A stretch of DNA of 9,763 nt from Acidobacteria bacterium AH-259-G07 (GCA_027717925.1 JALLON010000089.1:1-9763), one strand, 5' to 3'. Shown: positions 1-6,800, counted from the stretch's first letter. Numbers and translations: made by a program. The notes: generated by a model from the letters alone, not told the origin.

Positions 1-15
1 TCGGATTTTGGCGGT

Positions 16-1206
16 TTGGGCTTGGTTCTTGGCGTGGTTGTGGGGGTTTTTTGCGGGTTGGTGTTGGCCTACGTTGTGCGGTTCTGTTTGGCGTTGGCAA
101 AAGCTCCAAATAAAATCCAGACAGAAGTGCTTTGCTCGGTATGTTCCTATAACGCCGGCCTAGAAAAGAGTGGTATTCTGCTGTATATGACTAGGAAATC
201 GAAGCGAGACAGCATTTCACAAGAGAGTCTGGAACTGAGCAAAGTCACACTACCAATTCTTGCGCAGGAGACTGCTTCGGCGCTCGAAATTGTAACTCAA
301 GCACTAGGAGTGCCCCGTGACATACTTCCCAGTGATGAAGAGATTACCCATGCCTGGAGCGAACTTCCTCGCGTGTTGAGTCGGATTCCTCGTGAATTGC
401 GAACTGAACCGCATGTCCGAATGTGTGTCGCTGTAGCAAACGGGCTATTCGACGCCGCCATTAATTATTCCTGGAATTCTGCTGTGGTAGAGCTTCGCAA
501 CAAGGTTCGCAGGTTCGGTATCCACGTGGTCCCGCAAATAATTATAGATAGAGATTTTGACGAGAAGGCCTTGGTTGACCTGAAGGATGCAGAACTGCTT
601 GATTTATGTCTGAGCCTCAACCTCATTACAGAGGAAGGCTATTTTTTCCTAGACCAGTGCAGGGAGACACGAAATAACTTTTCTTCAGCACACCCAGCAT
701 TAGGGGCTGTTGATGACCACGAGTTCCTTACATTTCTCAATCGGTGTGCGAAATATGCCTTAACAAGTACAAGAAACCCTAAAGGAGTAGACACCCAGTC
801 GTTCATTCAAGCTATCCACGGAAATAAATTCAGTGAGGAACAAGAGGATGAATGGATTGTTCGAACTCAAGAGACACATGAAGCACAACGGGAACTCTTG
901 GTCGGGATGTTGCATGGTATTTATTGCGATCCTGAGTCCTCAGAGGAGTCCCGGTTAAACGCGCTGGGTATTTGTCAGCGTCTCGTGGAAGAGTTTACTC
1001 CCAAAGTAAAATCAGATCTTATAAACCGGCATTCTGAATACATTGCCCAGGGGAAAATAGAACGTCAGACTGCATCACAAGCGTTCTTTGAAAAAGTCGT
1101 CCGTTTTCTAAAGCGGCAAATTATTGAGTGGATTGAGGAACACAACTACCGACCACGCAATCAACGAATCGGTACGCTACGAGGAAGGACGGAAAGAACC
1201 TCGTGA
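16..1206 (+). CDS. Membrane-anchored protein with HEPN-like RNxxxxxH motif; possible partner of the downstream methyltransferase
   Basis: Not recognised as a named family. Residues 1-28 are strongly hydrophobic and look like one membrane anchor, followed by a C-x2-C pair (C40, C43). The rest is mainly helical and soluble. Residues 145-250 look HEPN-like: a helix with WNSAVVELRNKV (153-164), then R219-N-N-F-S-S-A-H226, which fits the R-[N/D/H]-x(n)-H active-site pattern of HEPN ribonucleases. The frame is open back to base 1 and the TTG start at 16 has no visible SD, so the true start may lie outside the window; M58 at 187 is an alternative that would drop the membrane segment. Its stop overlaps the methyltransferase start (GTGA), so the two are probably co-translated. 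A role as an RNase effector beside a modification enzyme is inference; the ORF is secure, the function is not. Confidence 0.5.
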   Translation: MGLVLGVVVGVFCGLVLAYVVRFCLALAKAPNKIQTEVLCSVCSYNAGLEKSGILLYMTRKSKRDSISQESLELSKVTLPILAQETASALEIVTQALGVPRDILPSDEEITHAWSELPRVLSRIPRELRTEPHVRMCVAVANGLFDAAINYSWNSAVVELRNKVRRFGIHVVPQIIIDRDFDEKALVDLKDAELLDLCLSLNLITEEGYFFLDQCRETRNNFSSAHPALGAVDDHEFLTFLNRCAKYALTSTRNPKGVDTQSFIQAIHGNKFSEEQEDEWIVRTQETHEAQRELLVGMLHGIYCDPESSEESRLNALGICQRLVEEFTPKVKSDLINRHSEYIAQGKIERQTASQAFFEKVVRFLKRQIIEWIEEHNYRPRNQRIGTLRGRTERTS

Positions 1207-2966
1207 AATCGAGCGTGCCGAAACTGAAGAGTATTGATAAGGAGGCAAGGAATAACCACAAAAGGATAGTGGCTCTGAAAAAAGAAACAACGCGGAGCTT
1301 CATTCTTTTAGGGAAAGAGTTAAAGAGAAATAACGAGAGAAGATATTTTGGACATCTTGGCTATTCCACCTTCGAAGCATATATCGAAAGTCCGGCAGTA
1401 AATCTTGGGAGACGCAGTGTCTACTCCCTCATTGCCATATACGAGACATTTATCGAGGAACTTGGATACTCCCTAGATAAACTCTCAACGGTTGACTACT
1501 CAAAGCTGGACAGAGTTCTTCCCATTATTAATGTGCAACCGGTTGCACACCGGAAATGGTTTGAGAAAGCCAAAACACTGCCAAGGAAAGCACTTGAAAA
1601 GGAGGTTAGGCTCGCGCAGAAAAGGCATGACAGGAGTAGGCCAAAACCACTTTCTCTAGCGGTTCCAAAAAAGCATAAACACATCACCGCAGATTCTGAA
1701 AAAGAGTGTGAAAATCCCTCCGACTATAGGATCTCCGGCTCCGGAGATCTGGAAACCAATAGGATATATCAAGGAGAAGCGCTGGAAGTTTTGAGAACAT
1801 TCCCAGATGAATGTGTGGATTGTATTGTTACAAGCCCTCCATATTACGGGTTGAGAGATTATGGAATCGAAGGTCAATTAGGGCTTGAAAAGACATTTGA
1901 TGAGTTTCTGGAGAAAATGCTAGCAATCACCAGAGAGCTAAAGCGGGTTCTCAAGAGAACTGGCACTCTTTGGTGGAATCATGGAGATAGTTATGGGACT
2001 GGTAGTGGTAGTGGCATCCGAAGCGGTAAACAGGCGACCAATAGAGGAACACAAAATTTTAGAACTTGGCAAGAGGAGGGAAAACCGGCAATTAAAGGAT
2101 TAGAAAAATGCCTCCTACTCCAACCCTACCGCCTCGCCCAACGAATGATAGATGAGCAAGGTTGGATACTCCGCAACATTATTATTTGGCATAAACCCAA
2201 CTGTATGCCCTCTAGCGTAAAAGATAGATTTACTGTGGATTTTGAACCAATACTGTTTTTAACAAAATCAAGGAAGTATTGGTTTCAGATGCAGTATGAA
2301 CCAGTAAAAAAGGCTAGCATTGAGAGATTAAATCGTGCTGTAAGTAATAAAAACAAATGGATTAATGGTCCTGATGGTCAAACAAAACACACATTAAATC
2401 AGGCAAGGCCAAACATAAAAGATTACAAAAGATATGAAAAAAGCAATGCGCCACATGAATTTGTGGGACCTGATCATCTAGTCTCACCATTTGACCCAGC
2501 TAAAGGCCGTAACAAACGTTGTGTCTGGAAAATCCCAACCAGACCCTTCAAAGAAGCCCACTTTGCAGTCTACCCACCGAAACTTATAGAAACCCCAATT
2601 AAAGCAGGATGTCCAAAATTTATTTGTAGGAATTGTAAAGAACCTCGAAAACCAATTTATAGAAATACAAAGAGACAACATAGTATTGGTGCTACATCAG
2701 GAGCATATCTTAAAGAAAGGAATTTTAAAGGAGATAACACGGTTAGAAATATGAGTGTAAAAACTTGTTATAGTGATTGCGGTTGTATGGCCGGCTGGGA
2801 TAATGGCATTGTCCTTGACCCTTTTATGGGAGCAGGAACCACTGCATTGGTTGCTCTGGAATTCAATAGACGATTCATTGGGATTGAATTGAATCCCGAG
2901 TATGTCGAAATAGCCCATCGAAGGATCAAGCCCTTCCTTCAAAAAAGCAAATTGGCCGCTTCATGA
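1203..2966 (+). CDS. Site-specific DNA methyltransferase (N6-adenine or N4-cytosine, beta-type motif order) with extra N-terminal domain
   Basis: Transfers a methyl group from S-adenosylmethionine to an exocyclic amino group of DNA. Catalytic motif IV is T210-S-P-P-Y-Y-G216. The AdoMet-binding motif I, D539-P-F-M-G-A-G-T-T547, lies near the C-terminus, followed by FIGIELNPEYVEIAHRRI. The order IV then I is that of beta-group amino-methyltransferases. Just before motif I sits a cysteine cluster (C470-x4-C475-x2-C478, C522-x3-C526-x-C528) that may bind zinc. Residues 1-140 are an added basic, helical domain (KELKR, GYSTFEAYIESP, RRSVYSLIAIYE) of the kind seen in front of phage and island methyltransferases, possibly DNA-binding. 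Bases ~2280-2780, between the motifs, are visibly more AT-rich than the flanks and probably contain the target-recognition region. The start is GTG overlapping the upstream stop. No restriction endonuclease is recognisable nearby. Adenine versus cytosine specificity cannot be told from sequence. Confidence 0.93.
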   Translation: MKSSVPKLKSIDKEARNNHKRIVALKKETTRSFILLGKELKRNNERRYFGHLGYSTFEAYIESPAVNLGRRSVYSLIAIYETFIEELGYSLDKLSTVDYSKLDRVLPIINVQPVAHRKWFEKAKTLPRKALEKEVRLAQKRHDRSRPKPLSLAVPKKHKHITADSEKECENPSDYRISGSGDLETNRIYQGEALEVLRTFPDECVDCIVTSPPYYGLRDYGIEGQLGLEKTFDEFLEKMLAITRELKRVLKRTGTLWWNHGDSYGTGSGSGIRSGKQATNRGTQNFRTWQEEGKPAIKGLEKCLLLQPYRLAQRMIDEQGWILRNIIIWHKPNCMPSSVKDRFTVDFEPILFLTKSRKYWFQMQYEPVKKASIERLNRAVSNKNKWINGPDGQTKHTLNQARPNIKDYKRYEKSNAPHEFVGPDHLVSPFDPAKGRNKRCVWKIPTRPFKEAHFAVYPPKLIETPIKAGCPKFICRNCKEPRKPIYRNTKRQHSIGATSGAYLKERNFKGDNTVRNMSVKTCYSDCGCMAGWDNGIVLDPFMGAGTTALVALEFNRRFIGIELNPEYVEIAHRRIKPFLQKSKLAAS

Positions 2967-2985
2967 GAGGCAGCCATTGCTCTAC

Positions 2986-3028
2986 TGTAGGGACAACCCC
3001 TACATATCTAGATGTGTAGGGGGTTTTG
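2986..3028 (+). terminator. Terminator-like palindrome with a competing upstream hairpin
   Basis: Twenty bases after the methyltransferase stop, CCCCTACA (2997-3004) can pair with TGTAGGGG (3015-3022) in a near-perfect 26-base palindrome centred on TCTAGA, followed by GTTTTG. The same CCCTACA can instead pair with TGTAGGG (2986-2992). The two hairpins exclude each other, as in attenuators. The simplest reading is a rho-independent terminator for the methyltransferase. Confidence 0.6.
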
Positions 3029-3167
3029 TAGGCAGAATTCACCGATGACTCCCTCCCGACGCCCCTGCCCGGGCGTGCGAAGCAAAGCCCGTCTTAATTG
3101 AATCCATTGAGAAGTTCTGTAGAACATCGATATTTCTTAGCTCCTTATTCGACTTCCAAGGAGCACT
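3029..3167 (+). promoter_or_regulatory. Leader of the AlbA_2 gene: GC hairpin, weak promoter, palindrome, SD
   Basis: ACGCCC (3059-3064) and GGGCGT (3071-3076) form a six-base-pair hairpin without a T tail. TTGAGA (3107-3112), 16 bases, then GATATT (3129-3134) is a weak sigma70-like match. A GTTCT-GT-AGAAC palindrome (3114-3125) lies between these boxes and could be an operator. AAGGAG (3158-3163) is a good SD. All except the SD are tentative. Confidence 0.35.
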
Positions 3168-4133
3168 TTGACATCTTCTACAAATCATGCTTTCGTTTAT
3201 GGTAATAAACTTCATAAAAAAATGACAAAGTCTCTGGACGACGCCCTGTCTGCCAAAAGGGAATCAAAATATATTGAGTTCAAAAGCGTATTTGACGTAA
3301 CCTCAACTGGTGAGTGGTGCGAGGTAATCAAGGACGTTGTGGCAATTGCTAATACCGGCGGCGGAGCTATTGTGATAGGCGTCGATAACAAAGGCAAACC
3401 AACTGGTGCCGATGTTTCCACCGTTCTTGAGTTAGATCCAGCGAAACTCACCGACAAGCTCAACAAATATACCGGTGTCCAGTTCTCTGACTTTGAGATC
3501 CAGCGTGGTACCAAACGGGGGAAAACTGTAGCCGTGGTACTTATAGGTGCGTCGCCGTTGCCAATGGTTTTTACTCGGCCTGGCACCTATACCATAGAAG
3601 ATAGCAAACAAAAGACTGCTTTCAGCCAAGGCACGGTTTATTTCCGCCACGGAGCAAAAAGTGAACCTGGTACAAGCGCAGACCTACGTGATGTAGTCGA
3701 ACGTCGCCTCAACGAGATTCGTCACGACTGGCTATCCGGGGTTCGCAGGGTCGTTGAAGCCACGCCTGGATCAGCAATCCAAGTTATCTCGCCTGAAGTT
3801 GTGAAGTTGCTGGATGCGAAGTCCGTAAGAATTGTTGACGATCCGACGCAGGCAACCGGCGTAATCGATACTGATCAAACACACCCTTTCAGACAAAAAG
3901 AGCTAATCGCCGCTGTTCGCAAGAAGCTCCCAAAGAAAACAAGGTTCAACTCATTCGACGTCTTGGCTCTGAAAAGAGTCTATAAGATCGAAAACCGGCA
4001 GGAATTCTCTCATCAGCGAAAATTCGGTTCTCTGCAGTACAGTGAGCAGTATGCTGACTGGATTGTGAAAAAGTGCCAAGAGGATGAGGACTTCTTTACA
4101 AAGACGCGGAAGACGTATTCCAAACGGAGATGA
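3168..4133 (+). CDS. Schlafen AlbA_2 (ATP-binding/nuclease-like) domain protein
   Basis: Residues ~30-175 match the AlbA_2 domain: E32-SKYI-E37-F-K39, then EVIKDVVAIANTGGG (52-66), IGVDNKGKPTG (70-80) and a strand GTVYFRHGAKS near 155-165. AlbA_2 domains occur in eukaryotic Schlafen proteins, some of which are tRNA/rRNA nucleases, and in many bacterial regulators and defence proteins. The E-x4-E-x-K pattern is compatible with a nuclease site but does not prove one. The C-terminal ~80 residues (HPFRQKELIAAV, SLQYSEQYADWIV, EDEDFFTKTRKTY) form a second conserved-looking basic segment. Start: TTG at 3168 has an AAGGAG SD four bases upstream, rather close; ATG at 3222 (residue 19), just before the conserved part, has no clear SD. 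The stop lies only seven bases from an integrase remnant on the other strand, so the gene abuts a recombination scar. Role as a defence gene is inferred from context. Confidence 0.8.
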   Translation: MTSSTNHAFVYGNKLHKKMTKSLDDALSAKRESKYIEFKSVFDVTSTGEWCEVIKDVVAIANTGGGAIVIGVDNKGKPTGADVSTVLELDPAKLTDKLNKYTGVQFSDFEIQRGTKRGKTVAVVLIGASPLPMVFTRPGTYTIEDSKQKTAFSQGTVYFRHGAKSEPGTSADLRDVVERRLNEIRHDWLSGVRRVVEATPGSAIQVISPEVVKLLDAKSVRIVDDPTQATGVIDTDQTHPFRQKELIAAVRKKLPKKTRFNSFDVLALKRVYKIENRQEFSHQRKFGSLQYSEQYADWIVKKCQEDEDFFTKTRKTYSKRR

Positions 4134-4140
4134 CTTCTCC

Positions 4141-4316
4141 TCACTCCCCCAAAACTCCCGCAATCTCCACCTGATCAAGCTTGGCATGCACGTCTTTGGC
4201 CGGTGCCAAATACCGCGTTGTGGTCTCAAGGGATTTATGCCCCCATCCAGTGCTGGACGGTTCGGGGGTCAAAGCCGGGCCCGCAACATGCGAGTGGCAT
4301 AGGTGGAGCTGAATTT
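4141..4316 (-). pseudogene. Tyrosine recombinase 3'-end remnant, copy 1
   Basis: This matches the last ~57 codons of the integrase at 7388-8520, roughly nine bases in ten by hand alignment. Encoded residues include STYATRML, FDPRTVQHWMG, LETTTRYLAPAK and the ending EIAGVL. It is dead: one extra C in the run at 4240-4244 and one extra G near 4277-4279 break the frame, and the HxxR motif has become GxxS. Similarity stops at base ~4316 on the inner side and at the stop codon (4141-4143) on the outer side. It is one of three copies in the same orientation. Confidence 0.88.
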
Positions 4317-4400
4317 GCCGAGCTAGCGGATGAAAGTAGCCCGGAAGACCCGCAGCAGCGGCTGAAAAAGCTGGATGATTCTCTCAAGAGTGCTTTTTGA
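4317..4400 (+). pseudogene. Possible 3'-terminal scrap of an unidentified gene on the + strand
   Basis: Starting where the integrase similarity ends, 27 codons read AELADESSPEDPQQ, RLKKLDDSLKSAF, then TGA. The composition (acidic, then amphipathic helix) looks like a real protein C-terminus rather than random translation. The frame continues leftward only through antisense integrase DNA, so the rest of the gene is missing. It may be the tail of a gene cut by the recombination that left copy 1. It is too short to identify. Confidence 0.3.
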
Positions 4401-4499
4401 GTCGAGCGGGGTAAAAATTTGCGTTTCTTTGCCTATAGCGCCGCGATCTAGACGAGGGCCTTATCCCGAGTATCCTGCGAATCGGGGGAAAATCTAGGC
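4401..4499. other. Non-coding spacer
   Basis: No convincing gene. CCCGA and TCGGG near 4464-4486 can form a small hairpin beyond the stop of the minus-strand gene that ends at 4500, but no T tract follows, so it is not called a terminator. Confidence 0.4.
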
Positions 4500-5147
4500 T
4501 TAGCGGCGAAGAACGAACGCCCAAAGCGACACCCCCGAGGCGCGACGCGCGGCTAGTAGAAGCTCATCTTTTTCTATTTGATCTACTAACCATCGAAGGT
4601 TGTTGCAATAAAGATTTTCGAGTGGAATGTGCTTTCCACCTGCTTTTCTCCTGGAACGTTCCCGGCGCAACTCGATGTAGAGATCAAAGGTTCTCGCCCA
4701 GTCTTGGAACTCATTGGTCATTAAATTGGTTGCCAGTGGCTTGTAGGGGACATAGTGTTTCTTAATAAGAAAAGCGACGTTATCCAAAGTCTTAAGCGCT
4801 ATCTCAACTTGATGGAAATTGATCCTGTCTTCGGTCGAATCAGAATCGGTCGAATCATTTATTTTTTTGACTTCCTCATCAATTTCTCCCGAAATTTCTT
4901 TCCACTCCTTGTTTCCAGCTGCTTTGGTTACTTCGTCGAAGATCTCCTTCAGCCTCTTTTCTTGGCGGAAAGCAAACGAGCGAGCTTGGCGCAGCTCAGG
5001 GTCATGAACGTATTCAAGAGTGCGCAAGATAGATTCGAGCTGACGTTGTTTTTTCATTCCCCTGAGTGTTAGATGAACAAATAAGAGTGTTACCGCTACT
5101 CCCAACCAGAAGAAAGCAATTTGTCCCCACTCCATAACCATCTCCAA
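4500..5147 (-). CDS. Membrane-anchored cytoplasmic protein of unknown function (DUF4760-like)
   Basis: One N-terminal transmembrane helix (GQIAFFWLGVAVTLLFVHL, residues 8-26) is followed by a charged helical cytoplasmic part: LEYVHDPELRQARSFAFR (44-61), a low-complexity acidic linker with NDSTDSDSTED (97-107), then ALKTLDNVAFLIKKHYVP (117-134) and FQDWARTFDLYIELRRERSRR (147-167). Size and layout recall DUF4760-type proteins, but this is recognition by eye. The TTG at 5147 is probably not the start: GGAG (5142-5145) is six bases from the ATG at 5133-5135, giving 211 aa. An intrinsic terminator sits directly upstream, so expression depends on readthrough from the small gene's promoter or an unseen promoter. 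It is the second gene of cargo cassette A. Confidence 0.7.
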   Translation of the reverse strand: MEMVMEWGQIAFFWLGVAVTLLFVHLTLRGMKKQRQLESILRTLEYVHDPELRQARSFAFRQEKRLKEIFDEVTKAAGNKEWKEISGEIDEEVKKINDSTDSDSTEDRINFHQVEIALKTLDNVAFLIKKHYVPYKPLATNLMTNEFQDWARTFDLYIELRRERSRRKAGGKHIPLENLYCNNLRWLVDQIEKDELLLAARRASGVSLWAFVLRR

Positions 5148-5187
5148 ACAAAAAAGGGATCAATCCGGTAAACGGATAAGATCCCTT
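5146..5187 (-). terminator. Rho-independent terminator after the 60-aa membrane protein gene
   Basis: AAGGGATC (5154-5161) pairs perfectly with GATCCCTT (5180-5187), with an inner stem ATCCG (5163-5167) / CGGAT (5173-5177). On the minus strand the stem is followed by TTTTTTGTTT. It ends directly at the SD of the next gene, so it may act as an attenuator rather than a full stop. Confidence 0.85.
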
Positions 5188-5211
5188 GCTTTTATTACAT
5201 CCGCATCAATC

Positions 5212-5394
5212 TCACTCTTTCACTAACTCTACAAGCTTGAAAACCAGGGCTCCAATATAGGACGACCAAATTGAGATCGCTAAGTATGGGCTCACTGCTT
5301 TCATCCCATCAAAATCGTAGGTAGATGCATAGACGCAACTTAACAGTACCCCAAGTACAAGGAAAATGTTCGCCAACTTGTCTAGCTTTTCCAT
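5212..5394 (-). CDS. Small two-helix membrane protein (60 aa), unknown function
   Basis: Two hydrophobic segments (about residues 8-24, ANIFLVLGVLLSCVYAS, and 36-56, PYLAISIWSSYIGALVFKLVE) are joined by a short polar link DFDGMK. The sequence ends in charged VKE. The ATG start has a strong SD, AGGAGG at 5401-5406, six bases away. A consensus-like promoter, a highly structured leader and a terminator frame it, which argues that this short ORF is really expressed. It belongs to cassette A, directly upstream of the membrane-anchored protein ending at 4500. It could be a phage-like membrane protein, a small effector or a type I toxin-like peptide; no family was recognised. Confidence 0.75.
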   Translation of the reverse strand: MEKLDKLANIFLVLGVLLSCVYASTYDFDGMKAVSPYLAISIWSSYIGALVFKLVELVKE

Positions 5395-5414
5395 CTTAAC
5401 CCTCCTGTAAGACT

Positions 5415-5490
5415 CGTTAACAACAACAAGGTCGGTAGGAGCACCATGCTCTCTACTAACCTTGTCTCTGGTAAAGAGTTGTTGTTAACG
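5415..5490 (-). promoter_or_regulatory. Structured RNA leader (three-way-junction-like) before the 60-aa gene
   Basis: Perfect 13-base arms CGTTAACAACAAC (5415-5427) and GTTGTTGTTAACG (5478-5490) enclose two further hairpins: CTCT/AGAG with a five-base loop, and an AAGGT...ACCTT stem topped by GAGCA/TGCTC. The base of the outer stem lies eight bases before the SD. This is far more structure than a random leader and suggests translational or transcript-stability control. Confidence 0.6.
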
Positions 5491-5541
5491 ATCAAAAGAA
5501 AGGTAGGATAATAAGAATAATCCCTTTATTATCAATAACTT

Positions 5542-5570
5542 ATAGTATAAAATCTAAGTTATTTTGTCAA
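5542..5570 (-). promoter_or_regulatory. Sigma70-type promoter of cassette A
   Basis: On the minus strand TTGACA (5565-5570), a 17-base spacer and TACTAT (5542-5547) lie in an AT-rich stretch. Transcription would start near 5535 and give a leader of about 140 bases to the ATG at 5394. Confidence 0.72.
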
Positions 5571-5630
5571 GCCACGAGCTTTATTGCATGTCCTGTCAAG
5601 AGGAGACCCTTTTCCTGTGTAGAATAATTG

Positions 5631-5658
5631 AAAAAAGGCAGGTTGCGACTTTTACCTG
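5631..5658 (-). terminator. Weak terminator downstream of integrase copy 2
   Basis: On the minus strand CAGGT (5654-5658) and ACCTG (5639-5643) form a five-base-pair hairpin with a ten-base loop, followed by CCTTTTTT. It lies about 25 bases beyond the stop of the integrase fragment. Confidence 0.45.
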
Positions 5659-5683
5659 TTCCGCCCCTATGAGGTAACGACCG

Positions 5684-6025
5684 CTATTCCGCCAAAACCC
5701 CTGCAATTTCCACCTGATCAAGTTTGGCATGCACGTCTTTAGCCGGTGCCAAATACCGCGTCGTGGTCTCAAGGGACTTGTGTCCCATCCAGTGCTGGAC
5801 GGTTCGCGGGTCAAAGCCAGCCCGCAGCATCCGGGTGGCATACGTGGAGCGGAATTTTCGTAAGGTAAACCCACCGGGGTCCAGATCCGCACGGCGCGCT
5901 ATCTGCTTGCATTTATCGAGCATGTGCAGTTCCCGGTTTCCACGTGATGAACCTTTGTATGGAAGTTCAGCTGCTGGAAGGGATTGGGTGACAGATTTGA
6001 CAGGGAAGGGGTAAGATCTTGACAC
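5684..6025 (-). pseudogene. Tyrosine recombinase C-terminal fragment, copy 2
   Basis: The last ~90 codons are clearly homologous to the integrase at 7388-8074: HMLDKCKQIARRADL, KFRSTYATRMLRAGFDPRT, VQHWMGHKSLETTTRYLAPA with the nucleophilic tyrosine, and the ending VEIAGVLAE. The frame is still open, but the catalytic domain lacks its first arginine and beta-hairpin lysine, and the HxxR motif reads R56-K-F-R59, so the first catalytic histidine is arginine. Similarity fades near base 5955; the remaining leftover reading to 6025 (with PFPVKSVTQSLPAAE) has no counterpart in the intact gene. It is therefore an inactive remnant. It could still be translated from the GTG at 6023-6025, but no SD is evident. 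Confidence 0.88.
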
Positions 6026-6048
6026 GAAACCTCATGTAGCATTAGAGT
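6019..6048 (+). promoter_or_regulatory. Possible promoter of the six-helix membrane protein gene
   Basis: TTGACA (6019-6024), 18 bases, TAGAGT (6043-6048). The -35 box is perfect and the -10 box matches four of six. It would give a ~50-base leader to the ATG at 6108. Confidence 0.45.
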
Positions 6049-6107
6049 TTCCAAACGGTTATTCTTTTTTGAAAGAAACGGCAAAGCCAGAACAACACAT
6101 TTAAACA

Positions 6108-6761
6108 ATGCCCGCAGCAGAACGGTACATCGACTTTCCTGCGCTCGTTTACATAGTCGCGGCTTTTCCGACATGCTCGTTTTTCCTAGTCCGTTACGAC
6201 CATGCACCCATAGGAGTAACTGGCTCTCATAGTTTCGCCTATTGCATCTTCAGTGCGTTACTGCTACTCGAAACATGGCGCCTGGCAGGATGGGAGGAAG
6301 GCCCAATTGGTATCTACAAGAGGTATCCACACGTCAGGAGGTTAGTAGCAGCCATCAGTTTTCCTGCGGCGATCGCGCTGGCCATCGTTGGGCTCCACAA
6401 AATGATTGAAGGGCGGGTGCCTGGTGACGGTCCATTCTGGTTTCTGTTTACCGTGCTGTTGATGGTTTCCGTATTCGCCGGCTTTGTTTGCGTCAGAGAA
6501 CACCCACTTTCCGAATATTCTCAACGGCAATTGGCCCAGGCACGCCGGATTCTAAAGTTTTCTTGGTCTGCTCTCGGTGGCATTGTGCTTTTAATTGGTG
6601 GGTCAGGTCTAATATCCGATCTAGTTCGTTCATTCCTTTCTGAGATAATCGAAAATTTGCATCTCATCTTAGCTTCCATAGTTCTCGTCATCTCTATCGT
6701 TATTACATTTGGGATACAACCTTGGCTTATTGTGCGGCAAATTGAGCAAAAACTTGAGTGA
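6108..6761 (+). CDS. Multi-pass membrane protein of unknown function
   Basis: 217 residues with about six hydrophobic helices: ~10-28, 40-57, 79-97, 109-128, 152-170 and 184-204. Between helices 2 and 3 lies a polar loop WRLAGWEEGPIGIYKRYPHVRR, and between 4 and 5 CVREHPLSEYSQRQLAQARR. The C-terminal tail is charged (RQIEQKLE). No catalytic motif or known family was recognised. The ATG at 6108 has no clear SD, which is unusual beside the strongly marked small genes, so the start is less certain than the frame. It lies in cassette B, convergent with the 71-aa small membrane protein, between integrase copies 2 and 3. Confidence 0.65.
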   Translation: MPAAERYIDFPALVYIVAAFPTCSFFLVRYDHAPIGVTGSHSFAYCIFSALLLLETWRLAGWEEGPIGIYKRYPHVRRLVAAISFPAAIALAIVGLHKMIEGRVPGDGPFWFLFTVLLMVSVFAGFVCVREHPLSEYSQRQLAQARRILKFSWSALGGIVLLIGGSGLISDLVRSFLSEIIENLHLILASIVLVISIVITFGIQPWLIVRQIEQKLE

Positions 6762-6768
6762 CTTGACA

Positions 6769-6800
6769 ATTAAAAAGCCATTACCGTTGAGTAATGGCTT
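6769..6800 (-). terminator. Rho-independent terminator after the 71-aa membrane protein gene
   Basis: AAGCCATTAC (6775-6784) and GTAATGGCTT (6791-6800) form a perfect ten-base-pair stem with loop CGTTGA. On the minus strand it is followed by TTTTTAATTG. On the plus strand there is no T tail, so it serves the minus-strand gene. Confidence 0.88.

Noticed and set aside
1..100. G/T-rich stretch as a non-coding element
   Set aside because: The first ~100 bases are almost entirely G and T, but they encode a clean membrane helix in frame with the following gene, which is the simpler explanation.
3212..3586. 124-aa minus-strand ORF
   Set aside because: Antisense of the conserved AlbA_2 domain; no independent coding evidence.
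3951..4229. 92-aa minus-strand ORF
   Set aside because: Shifted-frame reading of integrase copy 1 running into antisense of the AlbA_2 gene.
4203..4400. 65-aa plus-strand ORF as a complete gene
   Set aside because: Its first half is the antisense of integrase copy 1; only the last 27 codons could be a genuine gene tail.
4755..5072. 105-aa plus-strand ORF
   Set aside because: It lies wholly antisense to the better supported membrane-anchored protein gene and has no SD or recognisable motif.
5415..5490. Integron attC-like site (inverted arms with internal hairpins)
   Set aside because: The arms CGTTAAC and GTTAACG do not fit the RYYYAAC / GTTRRRY core-site pattern in register, no bulged bases are placed as in attC sites, and no integron-type integrase is visible.
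5212..5490. Classical type I toxin-antitoxin locus
   Set aside because: Small hydrophobic ORF and structured leader fit, but no antisense promoter or antitoxin RNA could be shown, so only the architecture is reported.
5596..5892. 98-aa minus-strand ORF
   Set aside because: It reads integrase copy 2 in a shifted frame (SPLRPRRGIWHR matches the shifted reading of copy 1 too), so it is a shadow.
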